Assembly: GCF_018613725.1 (NCBI RefSeq)
Contig: NZ_JAGGPS010000002.1
Location: 34,828 to 70,879, forward strand
Origin: Hymenobacter sp. ISL-91
Lineage (GTDB): Bacteria > Bacteroidota > Bacteroidia > Cytophagales > Hymenobacteraceae
DNA length: 36,052 nt
Direction: 5' to 3'
In this document: piece after piece, positions 25,105 through 35,882 of the stretch
How positions within the stretch are numbered: the stretch's first letter is position 1
Layout of the letters: each line of letters opens with the position of its first letter
Program-made: the position numbers and the translations under genes
Notes under the pieces: generated by a model
What the model was told of the DNA's origin: nothing
Database searches by the model: none
What the model saw: only the letters and a program-made list of their open reading frames with translations

Positions 25105-26284
25105 ACGAATTACTACCTGGCGTAAAGCGGCTCAAATTATAAAACACGTCAATACTATCGTTGCGAATCTCCCGAATTTCTTCGTCGCTAAGTTGCTTTA
25201 CTTTGGTCTGATATTCTTCGTAATAAGCCAGGAAAATCACCAATTCACCTTCCTGCCCTTCTTCCGGAAGCATCTGTTCCATTATTTCCGTTACCAAGTA
25301 TGGGCTATATGTAGCAATAAAAAATTGGTTATCCCGACTTTCAGCAATTCTTCTACCTAAGTCAGAAACATATACAGGAAATGAATGTGCCTCTGGCTCT
25401 TCAAGTAAAATTACCGCTTCATTGTTGCTTTCTATAACGGACATATAAAATATCATCCTCTGTAATGTATCAGCAATACTTGAATAGGGATACGAGTATA
25501 TAACTCCATCGAGGTCTTTTATAACTTCCATTCTTCTTTCATCAATTCGTATTAAAAGCTTCAACCCATACTTACTGAACAACTGTGATACTTCTTTCCT
25601 CAACGAAGGATATGCTTCTACTATTTGAACCAGATTATCACCATAGGGTGGCAAAAGGTACGGCATGTAATTCTCATTCATCACTGATTTAGGCTGTTTA
25701 AAAATATATGGCCTCACGTATCTATTTCCTGCATACGGGCCATTACCTTGCGAACTTACTCCATCACTTTTTTGGCCTACAGGCAATATTTGAGAATGAA
25801 TATATTGAGGAAATGGTTTTACGTTTGAATCTTTCCATTCGATAAAAAAATTCAACATTCTATTTTCAGGTTTATCTTCTGGCATAGCAGAATATTTGTT
25901 AGTATATTCACTCCTCATCCTATTCCAAGTATCTAATTCAGCAAGGACATACCTGAATCCATTGCCAGTTGAATAGTCTCTACCCATTACACAAATATCA
26001 TTATCTGTTTGAATAACAATGGGGTTATTAGTCATATTATCATGAAACAGTTGACGTACTTCATGATAACGTACAATACCTCCGTAATGCCTACCTGACT
26101 CATCTGGCCGACTTGCAAAATTTGATTGTGGAAACCTTCCCCCCAACAAGCTCATTGCCTCCAGAATATTCGACTTCCCTACGTTAGGCATCCCGATAAT
26201 CAGGTTGACTCGGCGCGGGTTCATTGTCACGTCTTTGATGGACTTGAAATTCTGAATGCGCAGGGTGTTGATGGCGTTTTCCAT
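25097..26284 (-). CDS. OLD/AAA_15-like ABC-type ATPase of a two-gene module
   Basis: A 395-residue ATPase without signal or membrane segments. The N-terminus INTLRIQNFKSIKDV and Walker A GMPNVGKS (31-38) are the signature of AAA_15/AAA_21 (SMC/OLD-like) ATPases. The central ~150 residues are divergent. The C-terminal half has SSIADTLQRM in the ABC-signature position (268-277) and Walker B VILLEEPEAHSFP (291-303). In place of the switch His, the sequence is FIATYSPYL with Tyr326. There is no fused TOPRIM domain; a separate TOPRIM-like protein is encoded downstream with an 8-nt overlap. Related pairs act in phage defence, but function here is inference. Base composition is distinctly AT-rich in the middle (20 G/C of 60 at 25861-25920), suggesting transfer. 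Confidence 0.88.
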   Translation of the reverse strand: MENAINTLRIQNFKSIKDVTMNPRRVNLIIGMPNVGKSNILEAMSLLGGRFPQSNFASRPDESGRHYGGIVRYHEVRQLFHDNMTNNPIVIQTDNDICVMGRDYSTGNGFRYVLAELDTWNRMRSEYTNKYSAMPEDKPENRMLNFFIEWKDSNVKPFPQYIHSQILPVGQKSDGVSSQGNGPYAGNRYVRPYIFKQPKSVMNENYMPYLLPPYGDNLVQIVEAYPSLRKEVSQLFSKYGLKLLIRIDERRMEVIKDLDGVIYSYPYSSIADTLQRMIFYMSVIESNNEAVILLEEPEAHSFPVYVSDLGRRIAESRDNQFFIATYSPYLVTEIMEQMLPEEGQEGELVIFLAYYEEYQTKVKQLSDEEIREIRNDSIDVFYNLSRFTPGSNSYA

Positions 26285-26303
26285 AGGGCAGGTGGCTGGT
26301 AAC

Positions 26304-26311
26304 CAAAGGTA
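26304..26311 (-). promoter_or_regulatory. -7 promoter element of the ATPase/TOPRIM-like operon
   Basis: The minus strand reads TACCTTTG, an exact TAnnTTTG match, 20 nt from the ATPase ATG, implying a very short leader. There is no clear TTG at the -33 distance. It lies just after the HtrA terminator. Confidence 0.45.
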
Positions 26312-26339
26312 CTACGTTCAGGCTGATACCACAGGCAGC

Positions 26340-26374
26340 AAAAAGCCTCCGCTACATTCGTAGCGAAGGCCTTT
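26340..26374 (-). terminator. Rho-independent terminator of the HtrA gene
   Basis: On the minus strand an imperfect hairpin (AAGGCCTTCGCTA against TAGCGGAGGCTT) is followed by TTTTT, 23 nt after the HtrA stop codon. Confidence 0.75.
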
Positions 26375-26396
26375 GATATCAGCAGTTGCTTAGGAT

Positions 26397-27905
26397 TTAC
26401 TGGCCCTGCCCTATCGGGTAGTAAGCCTTGCGCCCGTCGGGGTACACGCCTTCTACCAGCGCGCCGTCAGTTTCTTTGGCGGCTTCGAGCAGGCGCTGCA
26501 CATCCTGGGGCTTCTCGACGCGGTTCTTGTCGATGCGGGTGATGATGAAGCCGTCGGCAATACCGGTTTCGCGGAAGTTGGAGTTGCGGATGTTGCTGAT
26601 TTTAGCGCCACCCTCAATACCCAGCTTGCCCTGCTCCTGGCGCGTTACCGGGCTCAGGCTGGCCCCCTCGTACTTGATGGCACCGCTTGACTCGCGCACC
26701 ACATCGGTGGTGCCCGTGGAGTTGCGCAGCGTGGCGGTAGCGGTACGGCTGTTACCATCGCGCAGGTAGGCCACCTTGATTTTGTCGCCGGGGCGGTAAC
26801 GGGCTACCTGCTCCTGCAACTGCGAAGACGTATTCACTTTTGCGCCGTTGATAGACGTGATAACGTCGCCTTCGCGCAAACCGGCTTCGGCAGCACTGCT
26901 CTCTTTGCCCGCGCCCATTACGTACACGCCGCTAAGCGTGTTGAGCTTCTTTTCGGCGGCCAGTGTGGCATCAATTTCCCGGATCTGCACGCCCAACAGG
27001 GCACGCTGCACCACTTTGTATTTGAGCAGATCGTCAATCACCTTGCTCACGATGGAACTGGGCACAGCAAACGAGTAGCCCACAAACGAGCCGGTTTGCG
27101 AGGCAATGGCCGAGTTAATGCCAATCAGGTCGCCGTTGAGGTTGACCAAAGCGCCGCCTGAGTTTCCGGGATTTACTACAGCATCAGTCTGCAGAAACGA
27201 CTCGATGCCCATACCATCCTCGCGGCGCAGGATATTGATATTACGCCCCTTAGCTGAAATAATGCCGGCCGTCACCGTCGAGTTCAGGTTGAAGGGGTTG
27301 CCCACGGCCAGCACCCACTCGCCTACTTTCACATCGTCGGAGTTGCCGTAGCGGATAAAAGGCAGGTTGTCGGCCTTCACCTTGAGCAGGGCCAGGTCGG
27401 TGTTGGGGTCTTTGCCCACCAGCTCGGCCTCGAACTTGCGCTTATCGTCCATCACCACCTCAATTTTGCTGGCTTTGTCGATAACGTGGTTGTTGGTAAC
27501 AATGTAGCCGTTGGCGGCAATGATAACGCCTGAGCCCGAGCCCTGCTGAGGCTGCTGCTGCCGGCCCCGGCCGCGGTACTGGTCGAAGTCGTCGCCGAAG
27601 AACTGGCGCAGGAAGGGGTCCATGCGCATAGCAGCATCATTCTGGCCGGCCTGTGGTGAGTACTCCGTCATCACGTGAACAACGGCCGGCGTTACCGTAG
27701 CGGCGGCGGCCGTGAAATTCAGCCCGTCGGGGATAGAGTAAGTACTGCTTTTCAGGGCGCTGGTATAGCGCACGTTGGGGTCGGCAGCCAGGGCCTGGGG
27801 CGAGTTGTCGCGCTCGGGCTCCAGCATTTTATAGCCGCCCACGGCCACGCCTCCGCCCAGAATGGCGGAGCCCAGCAGGCCGAGCATCAGTTGTTTTGCT
27901 TGCAT
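26397..27905 (-). CDS. htrA: HtrA/DegP-type periplasmic serine protease with two PDZ domains
   Basis: A 502-residue envelope quality-control protease that degrades or refolds misfolded exported proteins. An N-terminal hydrophobic segment (residues 5-26) anchors or exports it. The S1C protease domain (about 70-290) shows the complete triad: His140 in VTNNHVID, Asp170 in NTDLALLK and Ser249 in NPGNSGGAL; a flexible RGRGRQQQPQQG loop precedes the protease body. PDZ1 (about 300-390; LLGVQIREI...SSAAEAGLREGDVI) and a divergent PDZ2 (about 410-500; LGIEGGAKI...GIADGFIITRID) follow. ATG 27905 is chosen; the frame to 27971 adds residues before the signal. The gene neighbours hsp20 on the same strand, both protein-folding stress functions, but a terminator separates them. 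Confidence 0.95.
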   Translation of the reverse strand: MQAKQLMLGLLGSAILGGGVAVGGYKMLEPERDNSPQALAADPNVRYTSALKSSTYSIPDGLNFTAAAATVTPAVVHVMTEYSPQAGQNDAAMRMDPFLRQFFGDDFDQYRGRGRQQQPQQGSGSGVIIAANGYIVTNNHVIDKASKIEVVMDDKRKFEAELVGKDPNTDLALLKVKADNLPFIRYGNSDDVKVGEWVLAVGNPFNLNSTVTAGIISAKGRNINILRREDGMGIESFLQTDAVVNPGNSGGALVNLNGDLIGINSAIASQTGSFVGYSFAVPSSIVSKVIDDLLKYKVVQRALLGVQIREIDATLAAEKKLNTLSGVYVMGAGKESSAAEAGLREGDVITSINGAKVNTSSQLQEQVARYRPGDKIKVAYLRDGNSRTATATLRNSTGTTDVVRESSGAIKYEGASLSPVTRQEQGKLGIEGGAKISNIRNSNFRETGIADGFIITRIDKNRVEKPQDVQRLLEAAKETDGALVEGVYPDGRKAYYPIGQGQ

Positions 27906-28122
27906 GGGTATTGAAAAGTTAGGGGGTAGATAGCGAAAATTGAATTTACAATGAAAAGACGAACTGGCCAATACATAGCCGAGCTGTCTGGTGCTTGTCT
28001 AACGTCAGATGCCGGGCGAATGGTGTCCGGTTGCACCAGTGTTCAAGGAATAAAACAGCCCGTTGGTAGATTGTTTTGAACGAGTAGCACCCGCTGAGCG
28101 AATTAGCCGGCTGCCTGCAACA

Positions 28123-28153
28123 AAAAAGGGCGCTCTGCCGGAGCGCCCTTTTT
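28123..28153 (-). terminator. Rho-independent terminator of hsp20
   Basis: A perfect 13-bp stem (AAAAAGGGCGCTC and GAGCGCCCTTTTT) with a 5-nt loop and a T run on the minus strand, 10 nt after the hsp20 stop. Confidence 0.85.
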
Positions 28154-28163
28154 AAGGTAGCGG

Positions 28164-28598
28164 CTAGCGAATTTCGATTTGCCGCTTGCTTACCTTTTTA
28201 CTGTCGAAGGGTAGCGTCAGGTGCAGGATTCCGTTGGTGAGTTCGGCGCTGATGGCCGTTACATCCACAGTCTCGGGCAGGCGGAAGGTGCGCGAGAACG
28301 TGCCGTAGCCCGACTCGACGCGGCGGAATTTTGGGGCTTCTTCGGTGGCTTCCGGGGCCTTCCGCTCGCCACTTACAGTGAGCCGGCCCTCCTGAAAGTC
28401 GATTTTCACATCCTCTTTCGCTACGCCGGGCAGCACGAGCTGCACCTGGAAGCCCTCGGGGCCTTCGAGCACATCGGCGGCGGGGTTGAACGAGGTGGTG
28501 GGCTGATTCTGGGCCGGCAGCGTATCGCGCAGCATTTCATTGAGCGCCGAATGGAAAGACGGCCGGGCCGGACGGTTATTATACAGCAGCGTTGCCAT
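28164..28598 (-). CDS. hsp20: Hsp20/alpha-crystallin small heat-shock protein
   Basis: A 144-residue ATP-independent chaperone that holds unfolding proteins. The alpha-crystallin domain (about 42-135) has the expected start FNPAADVLEGPEGF, the VQLVLPGVAKEDVKI strand, the LTVSGER strand, the GTFSRTFRLPETVD segment and the AELTNGILHLTLP strand with the G-I-L motif; the C-terminal extension ends with the I-x-I motif IEI (RQIEIR). These are all conserved Hsp20 features. ATG 28598 is chosen over the frame start 28643, whose extra residues look like untranslated leader. Upstream, the 15-nt segments at 28688-28702 and 28774-28788 are near-identical and could be regulatory. Confidence 0.94.
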   Translation of the reverse strand: MATLLYNNRPARPSFHSALNEMLRDTLPAQNQPTTSFNPAADVLEGPEGFQVQLVLPGVAKEDVKIDFQEGRLTVSGERKAPEATEEAPKFRRVESGYGTFSRTFRLPETVDVTAISAELTNGILHLTLPFDSKKVSKRQIEIR

Positions 28599-28798
28599 AG
28601 TTGTACAAAAAGTAAGGTTGAAATTGAACAGCCGGTTTATCAACCAGCGACACCTCTACTTTATAAAATCTGTACCAATCAAGCATCAATGCCACATTGA
28701 CATTACATTTAATTCACCCGCTCCTTTTCAATCAATTAAACCGCACCCAGGCAACCCGAAACAAGTTATTGCAAATGCCATATTGACACTGCGGGCTG

Positions 28799-29632
28799 CT
28801 AATGCTGGGTAGACAGCGGCAGGCGGTCAGCGTTGAGGGCATGTTTGCCCAGCGTTACGCGCAGGTCGAGGCCAACGGTAGGCGTCAGCAGGTTGACTTT
28901 GCCGCCCGATACAGGATTGCCATTCTGGTCGAACTGCTGTAGGGCGTTAATGTACTGGGTTTGCCAGGCCACCCAGGGCGTAAAGTCGAAACGGGGCGAA
29001 AGGCGCACGCCTACCTCCCCACGCAGGTTGCCGAAATCCACGAACCGTTCCTGCAACTCGTCCTCATCGCGCTGGAAACGCAGGTAAGCCAGGGCCTCGC
29101 AGGCAACGCGCGGCCGTAGCTTCACGGTAGAACCCACGGCAAACTCGCGGTCGAGGCCCAGGCGCAGGCGGGCGTGGGCGCGGTTGTTACTGCTGCTGTT
29201 GCCGTAAGAGTCATTGGTGACAATAGCGTATTCTGCCGCCAGTCGTTGCGTAAAGCCGAATTTACCCAGCATACCAGTGTGCCGCAGCAGGGCACCCGGC
29301 ACAAGATTTCCAGGCAGCCCCAGGAAATCACCGTAGCTTCCACCCGCATCGCTCCCGATACGTAACGTGGTTCCCCAACTCCACTGCTTGTTCCAGAAGT
29401 GCTCATAGCCCAACCGGAGTTGCCCCCCGGCAAAGGTGCTGCCTCCGTTTCTTACTTGACTTAATAGGTTGAAGCCCGCAAAAACGTAGTCGTTGCCACT
29501 AAGTGCCAGTTCGGCCTGTACCTCGGGCAGCACGGCCCAGTTGCTGGTATAACGGCTCTGAGCGGCAGCAGGCTTAGTGGCCAGTGCCAGCAGCGAGGTG
29601 GCCGCACCGGCGGCAAGCAGAGAAAAGCGCAT
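28799..29632 (-). CDS. Outer-membrane beta-barrel-like protein (DUF2490-like)
   Basis: A 277-residue exported protein with a signal peptide (AAGAATSLLALATKPAAAQ). The rest alternates aromatic and polar residues in strand-like segments (RYTSNWAVLPEVQAELAL, LRLGYEHFWNKQWSWGTTL, RLAAEYAI, ARLRLGLDREF, VGVRLSPRFDFTPWVAWQ, VGLDLRVTLGKH), a pattern typical of a small outer-membrane beta-barrel. The opening NWAVLPEVQ.EL resembles DUF2490 proteins. No transport substrate can be inferred. It follows the M20 gene by 99 nt on the same strand and may be co-transcribed with it. Confidence 0.7.
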   Translation of the reverse strand: MRFSLLAAGAATSLLALATKPAAAQSRYTSNWAVLPEVQAELALSGNDYVFAGFNLLSQVRNGGSTFAGGQLRLGYEHFWNKQWSWGTTLRIGSDAGGSYGDFLGLPGNLVPGALLRHTGMLGKFGFTQRLAAEYAIVTNDSYGNSSSNNRAHARLRLGLDREFAVGSTVKLRPRVACEALAYLRFQRDEDELQERFVDFGNLRGEVGVRLSPRFDFTPWVAWQTQYINALQQFDQNGNPVSGGKVNLLTPTVGLDLRVTLGKHALNADRLPLSTQH

Positions 29633-29731
29633 AGGTACAGGTAAGAAGAAGCTAGATGACAGCCTAAAGCCGGTGCCTCAATAGTATGGGAAAAAGCCGA
29701 AACACCTTCAGCCCACAAAAAATGTAACCGG

Positions 29732-30931
29732 TTATTTCTCCGCCAGCTCGCGCAGCGTCAGCCAGGCCAGCAGGCCGGGGCCCACTTCCAGGGCGTGCGG
29801 GTCGACGTCGAAGGTGGGCGTGTGGACGGAGGAGGTGAGCCGGCCGCTGCCGTCGGCGGCGGCCGTGCCGAGGCGGTAGAAGCAGGCGCTGGCGGCCTGG
29901 CTGAAGTAGGCGAAGTCTTCGGCGGCCATCCACTGGTCGAGCTCCACCACGTTTTCGGGGCCCAGGTATTCCTGGGCGGCCTGCTGGGTGCGGGCCGTGA
30001 GGGCAGGTTCGTTTTCGAGATAAGGGTAGCCGCGGCGGATTTCCAGCTCGCAGCTGGCACCCATGCTCTCGGCCAGCCCTTCGCAAAGGCGGCGCAGGTG
30101 CGCGTGGGCCTCGTTGCGCCATTCCTCGTTCAGCGTCCGGAACGTGCCTTCCATGTACACCTCGTTGGGAATAACGTTGGTGGCGCCCTGGGCCAGCACT
30201 TTGCCGAAGCTCAGCACCGAGGGCAGCTTGGGGTTGGCGCGGCGACTCACAATCTGCTGAGCTGCCACAATGATATGAGCGGCTACCAGCACTGGGTCTA
30301 CGTTCTGTTCGGGCATGGCGCCGTGGCCGCCCTTGCCGCGTACGGTCAGGTACAGCTCGTCGGTGCTGGCCATGTAGCGGCCGGGGCGCAGGCCCACTTT
30401 GCCGGCCGGCAGCATCGGGAAAACGTGCTGGCCCAGCACACTGGCCGGTTTCGGATTTTCCAGCACGCCTTCGGCAATCATCAGCGACGCACCACCGGGC
30501 AGCCGCTCTTCGCCGGGCTGAAACATGAGCTTTACACTGCCTTCAAACTCGTCTTTCAGGGCCACCAGAATCCGGGCCGCGCCCAGTAGCGAAGCTGTGT
30601 GCACGTCGTGGCCGCAGGCATGCATTACGCCGGGCTTCCGCGACTTGTAGGGCACCTCGTTCTGCTCGGCAATGGGCAGCGCGTCCATATCGGCCCGCAG
30701 CGCCACGGTGCGGCTGCCAGAAGGGTTGCGCCCTTCGATAACCGCCACTACGCCCGTACCGGCAATGGCCTGCGTTTGCAGCCCCAGCTTCTGCAGCTGC
30801 TCTGTTACAAACGCCACTGTTTCGTGCTCCTCAAACGACAGCTCGGGGTGCATGTGCAGGTGCTGGCGCAGCGCCACAGTATCGGCTGCCGCCTCGGCCG
30901 CCAGTTGCTTTACACGGGAGAGAAGATCCAT
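29732..30931 (-). CDS. M20-family metal-dependent amidohydrolase (N-acyl amino acid hydrolase-like)
   Basis: A 399-residue cytoplasmic M20D enzyme expected to cleave N-acyl or related amide bonds, releasing free amino acids. Visible motifs: HMHPELSFEEHET at the N-terminus, RADMDALPI, the metal motif HACGHDVH (Cys106, His108), QPGEE (Glu141/Glu142), His169 in GQHVFP, the dimerisation insert (GGHGAMPEQNVDPV) and a late metal His in SSVHTPTFDVD. The Cys ligand and overall length match the amidohydrolase/hippuricase group, not carboxypeptidase G2. The exact substrate is unknown. A 7-nt-period repeat lies immediately 5' of the start, so the promoter must be in or beyond it. Confidence 0.93.
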   Translation of the reverse strand: MDLLSRVKQLAAEAAADTVALRQHLHMHPELSFEEHETVAFVTEQLQKLGLQTQAIAGTGVVAVIEGRNPSGSRTVALRADMDALPIAEQNEVPYKSRKPGVMHACGHDVHTASLLGAARILVALKDEFEGSVKLMFQPGEERLPGGASLMIAEGVLENPKPASVLGQHVFPMLPAGKVGLRPGRYMASTDELYLTVRGKGGHGAMPEQNVDPVLVAAHIIVAAQQIVSRRANPKLPSVLSFGKVLAQGATNVIPNEVYMEGTFRTLNEEWRNEAHAHLRRLCEGLAESMGASCELEIRRGYPYLENEPALTARTQQAAQEYLGPENVVELDQWMAAEDFAYFSQAASACFYRLGTAAADGSGRLTSSVHTPTFDVDPHALEVGPGLLAWLTLRELAEK

Positions 30932-30937
30932 TTTTTA

Positions 30938-30969
30938 AGCTGTTAGCTGATAGCTATTAGCTAACAGCT
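30938..30969. repeat. 7-nt-period AGCTNNN near-palindrome
   Basis: AGCT recurs at 30938, 30945, 30952, 30959 and 30966, exactly every 7 nt. The 32-nt block is a near-perfect palindrome (11-bp arms AGCTGTTAGCT/AGCTAACAGCT around a mostly self-complementary centre). GCTAACAGCT appears again at 31011-31020, overlapping the stop of the SPOR gene. Confidence 0.85.
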
Positions 30970-31018
30970 GATGATTACTTTAACTCAAACAACCCATTCT
31001 TTGCACGAAGGCTAACAG

Positions 31019-31558
31019 CTACTTCGCAATATTTACCTGCATGGATTCCAGCTCGGCGCGGGGGGCCAGAGGGCGTAGGCGCAACAGAGCCTGCGCGGCT
31101 TCCAGACGGGTGAGGTAGTCGCCTATCTGCAGGCGGAAAATGGGGTTCTTATAGGTCAGGTAGTCGGTTTCCTCGGGGTAGCGGCTGATGATGGCCCGGC
31201 GGATGCTCATGGCTTTATCCTTCTCCAATCCCACATACGCCAGCACCCGGTAGCCCTGGGCATACTTCACATTGCGGTTGGTGTACGCCAAATCGCGCAG
31301 GCGTTGCTCAATCTGGGAGTTTACCTGGTTGGTAGGCGGCACCGGCCGTGCCCGCGGCGCGGTTGCCGCAGCAGTTGCCTTAGGGGCCGGAAATACCGGC
31401 CGGAAACGGCTCAGATCTTCGGGCGGCACCTGTGGGGCCCGGCGGGTTGTATCGGCTACAGGAGCAGCGGGCCCAGAGGCAGCGCAGGCACCCAACGACA
31501 GCAGGCCACACAACAGCAGCACGTTACGAAGCAGCGGAAGAGTTGTGGTCGGAATCAT
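31019..31558 (-). CDS. SPOR-domain-like lipoprotein
   Basis: A 179-residue envelope lipoprotein. The signal ends with a lipobox LGAC (Cys25). An Ala/Pro-rich linker (residues 26-85) leads to a C-terminal domain (~95-178) with the SPOR pattern: GYRVLAYVGLEKDKAMSIRRAIISRY, then YKNPIFRLQIGDYLTRLEAAQALLRLR, where the IFRLQIGDYLTRLEA segment matches the usual (Y/F)RV.VG.F.....A signature. SPOR domains bind denuded septal peptidoglycan, so a cell-wall or division role is likely. Its start lies inside deoC with a 35-nt overlap, indicating a shared transcript and possible coupled translation. Confidence 0.85.
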   Translation of the reverse strand: MIPTTTLPLLRNVLLLCGLLSLGACAASGPAAPVADTTRRAPQVPPEDLSRFRPVFPAPKATAAATAPRARPVPPTNQVNSQIEQRLRDLAYTNRNVKYAQGYRVLAYVGLEKDKAMSIRRAIISRYPEETDYLTYKNPIFRLQIGDYLTRLEAAQALLRLRPLAPRAELESMQVNIAK

Positions 31559-32225
31559 GAGCAGCAGTTTCAGGGGTAGTTTGGGCCAGTAAAGCTACGC
31601 CATCGGAAGCGCCCAGACGGTCGGCGCCCGCGGCTACCAGGGCCAGGGCAGCTTCGCGGGTGCGGATGCCGCCGGAGGCTTTCAGGCGGATATGGGTGGG
31701 CAGCGAGGCGCGCATCAGTTCTATATCGGCCACCGAGGCACCGCGACTGGCAAATCCGGTGCTGGTTTTCACGAAGTTGGCTCCGGCCTCGGCGCACAGC
31801 CGGCAGGCCTCAACAATTTCAGCTTCGGTAAGCAATGCCGTTTCGATGATAACCTTGAGCAGCGCCCCGCGCAACCGGCACAGCTCGGCCAGCTGCCCGA
31901 TTTCGTCCTCCACTTCCTCATGCCGACCCGCCTTCAAGGCCCCGATGTTGAGTACCATATCCAGCTCGGTGGCCCCATCGTTCAGGGCCAGATGGCCCTC
32001 GAAGAACTTCACCTTGGCCAGCGAATAGCCCAGCGGAAACCCGATAACCGTGCACACGGCCACGCCCGAACCCTGCAGCGCGTCGGCGGCCTGGCGCACA
32101 TAACAGGGCGGCACGCACACGCTGGCAAAGTGGTGCGTGGCGGCCTCGGTGCAAAGCCGCGCAATCTGCTCGGGCGTGGCGTCGGGCTTCAGCAGCGTGT
32201 GGTCGATGTAGGGCGCGAGGTTCAT
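31524..32225 (-). CDS. deoC: Deoxyribose-phosphate aldolase
   Basis: A 233-residue class I aldolase that splits 2-deoxyribose 5-phosphate into acetaldehyde and glyceraldehyde 3-phosphate in deoxynucleoside salvage. The catalytic residues are visible: Schiff-base Lys153 in FVKTSTGF, Lys182 in LKASGGIRT and Asp89 in ELDMVLNIG; the N-terminal YIDHTLLKPDAT is diagnostic. Length matches the short DeoC group. ATG 32225 is chosen; the frame to 32291 would read through repeat sequence. The C-terminal end overlaps the SPOR gene by 35 nt. Upstream lies a palindromic repeat and the secA terminator. Confidence 0.96.
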   Translation of the reverse strand: MNLAPYIDHTLLKPDATPEQIARLCTEAATHHFASVCVPPCYVRQAADALQGSGVAVCTVIGFPLGYSLAKVKFFEGHLALNDGATELDMVLNIGALKAGRHEEVEDEIGQLAELCRLRGALLKVIIETALLTEAEIVEACRLCAEAGANFVKTSTGFASRGASVADIELMRASLPTHIRLKASGGIRTREAALALVAAGADRLGASDGVALLAQTTPETAAHDSDHNSSAAS

Positions 32226-32262
32226 TGGTTGAGGGCTGGCTTGGTGGGGGAAACTGTCATTG

Positions 32263-32415
32263 CGAGCAGCGTGAAGCAATCTGTGGGGCAAAATTAAGCC
32301 CTTCCTGTAGCGAAAAGCCCCTGACGTCCGTGCTGGCGTCAGGGGCTTGCTGCTTAAGTGGACTTGTCATTGTACACGGACGGATTGCTGCGTCGTGCCT
32401 CCTCGCAATGACAGT
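32263..32415. repeat. Inverted repeat element, copy 3 (14-bp ends, terminator inside)
   Basis: The ends ACTGTCATTGCGAG (32263-32276) and CTCGCAATGACAGT (32402-32415) are perfect complements; inner sequence keeps GCAATC/GATTGC. The left arm aligns with the GTCATTCAGAGC...AATCTC arm of copy 2, so it belongs to a related family. It surrounds the secA terminator hairpin. Confidence 0.75.
32315..32348 (-). terminator. Rho-independent terminator of secA
   Basis: A perfect 12-bp stem (AAGCCCCTGACG/CGTCAGGGGCTT) with a 10-nt loop; on the minus strand the stem runs into TTTT. It is 85 nt after the secA stop. Confidence 0.75.
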
Positions 32416-32432
32416 GCTTTTATGGTGCCCAA

Positions 32433-35837
<3,405 letters not shown>

Positions 35838-35874
35838 GTTGCGGTTACCTTAATTGAAACGCCGGGGCGCAGTT

Positions 35875-35882
35875 CAAATTTA
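35875..35882 (-). promoter_or_regulatory. -7 promoter element of secA
   Basis: The minus strand reads TAAATTTG, an exact TAnnTTTG match, 37 nt before the ATG. No clear -33 TTG at standard spacing. The remaining ~170 nt to the window end hold no gene, only a 9-bp direct repeat GTCAGCCGG at 35985 and 36013. Confidence 0.45.

Noticed and set aside
24550..26284. Naming the ATPase pair as PARIS (AriA/AriB) or Gabija
   Set aside because: The small protein is much shorter than AriB and there is no GajB-like helicase; motif similarity supports only a general OLD/TOPRIM-type relation.
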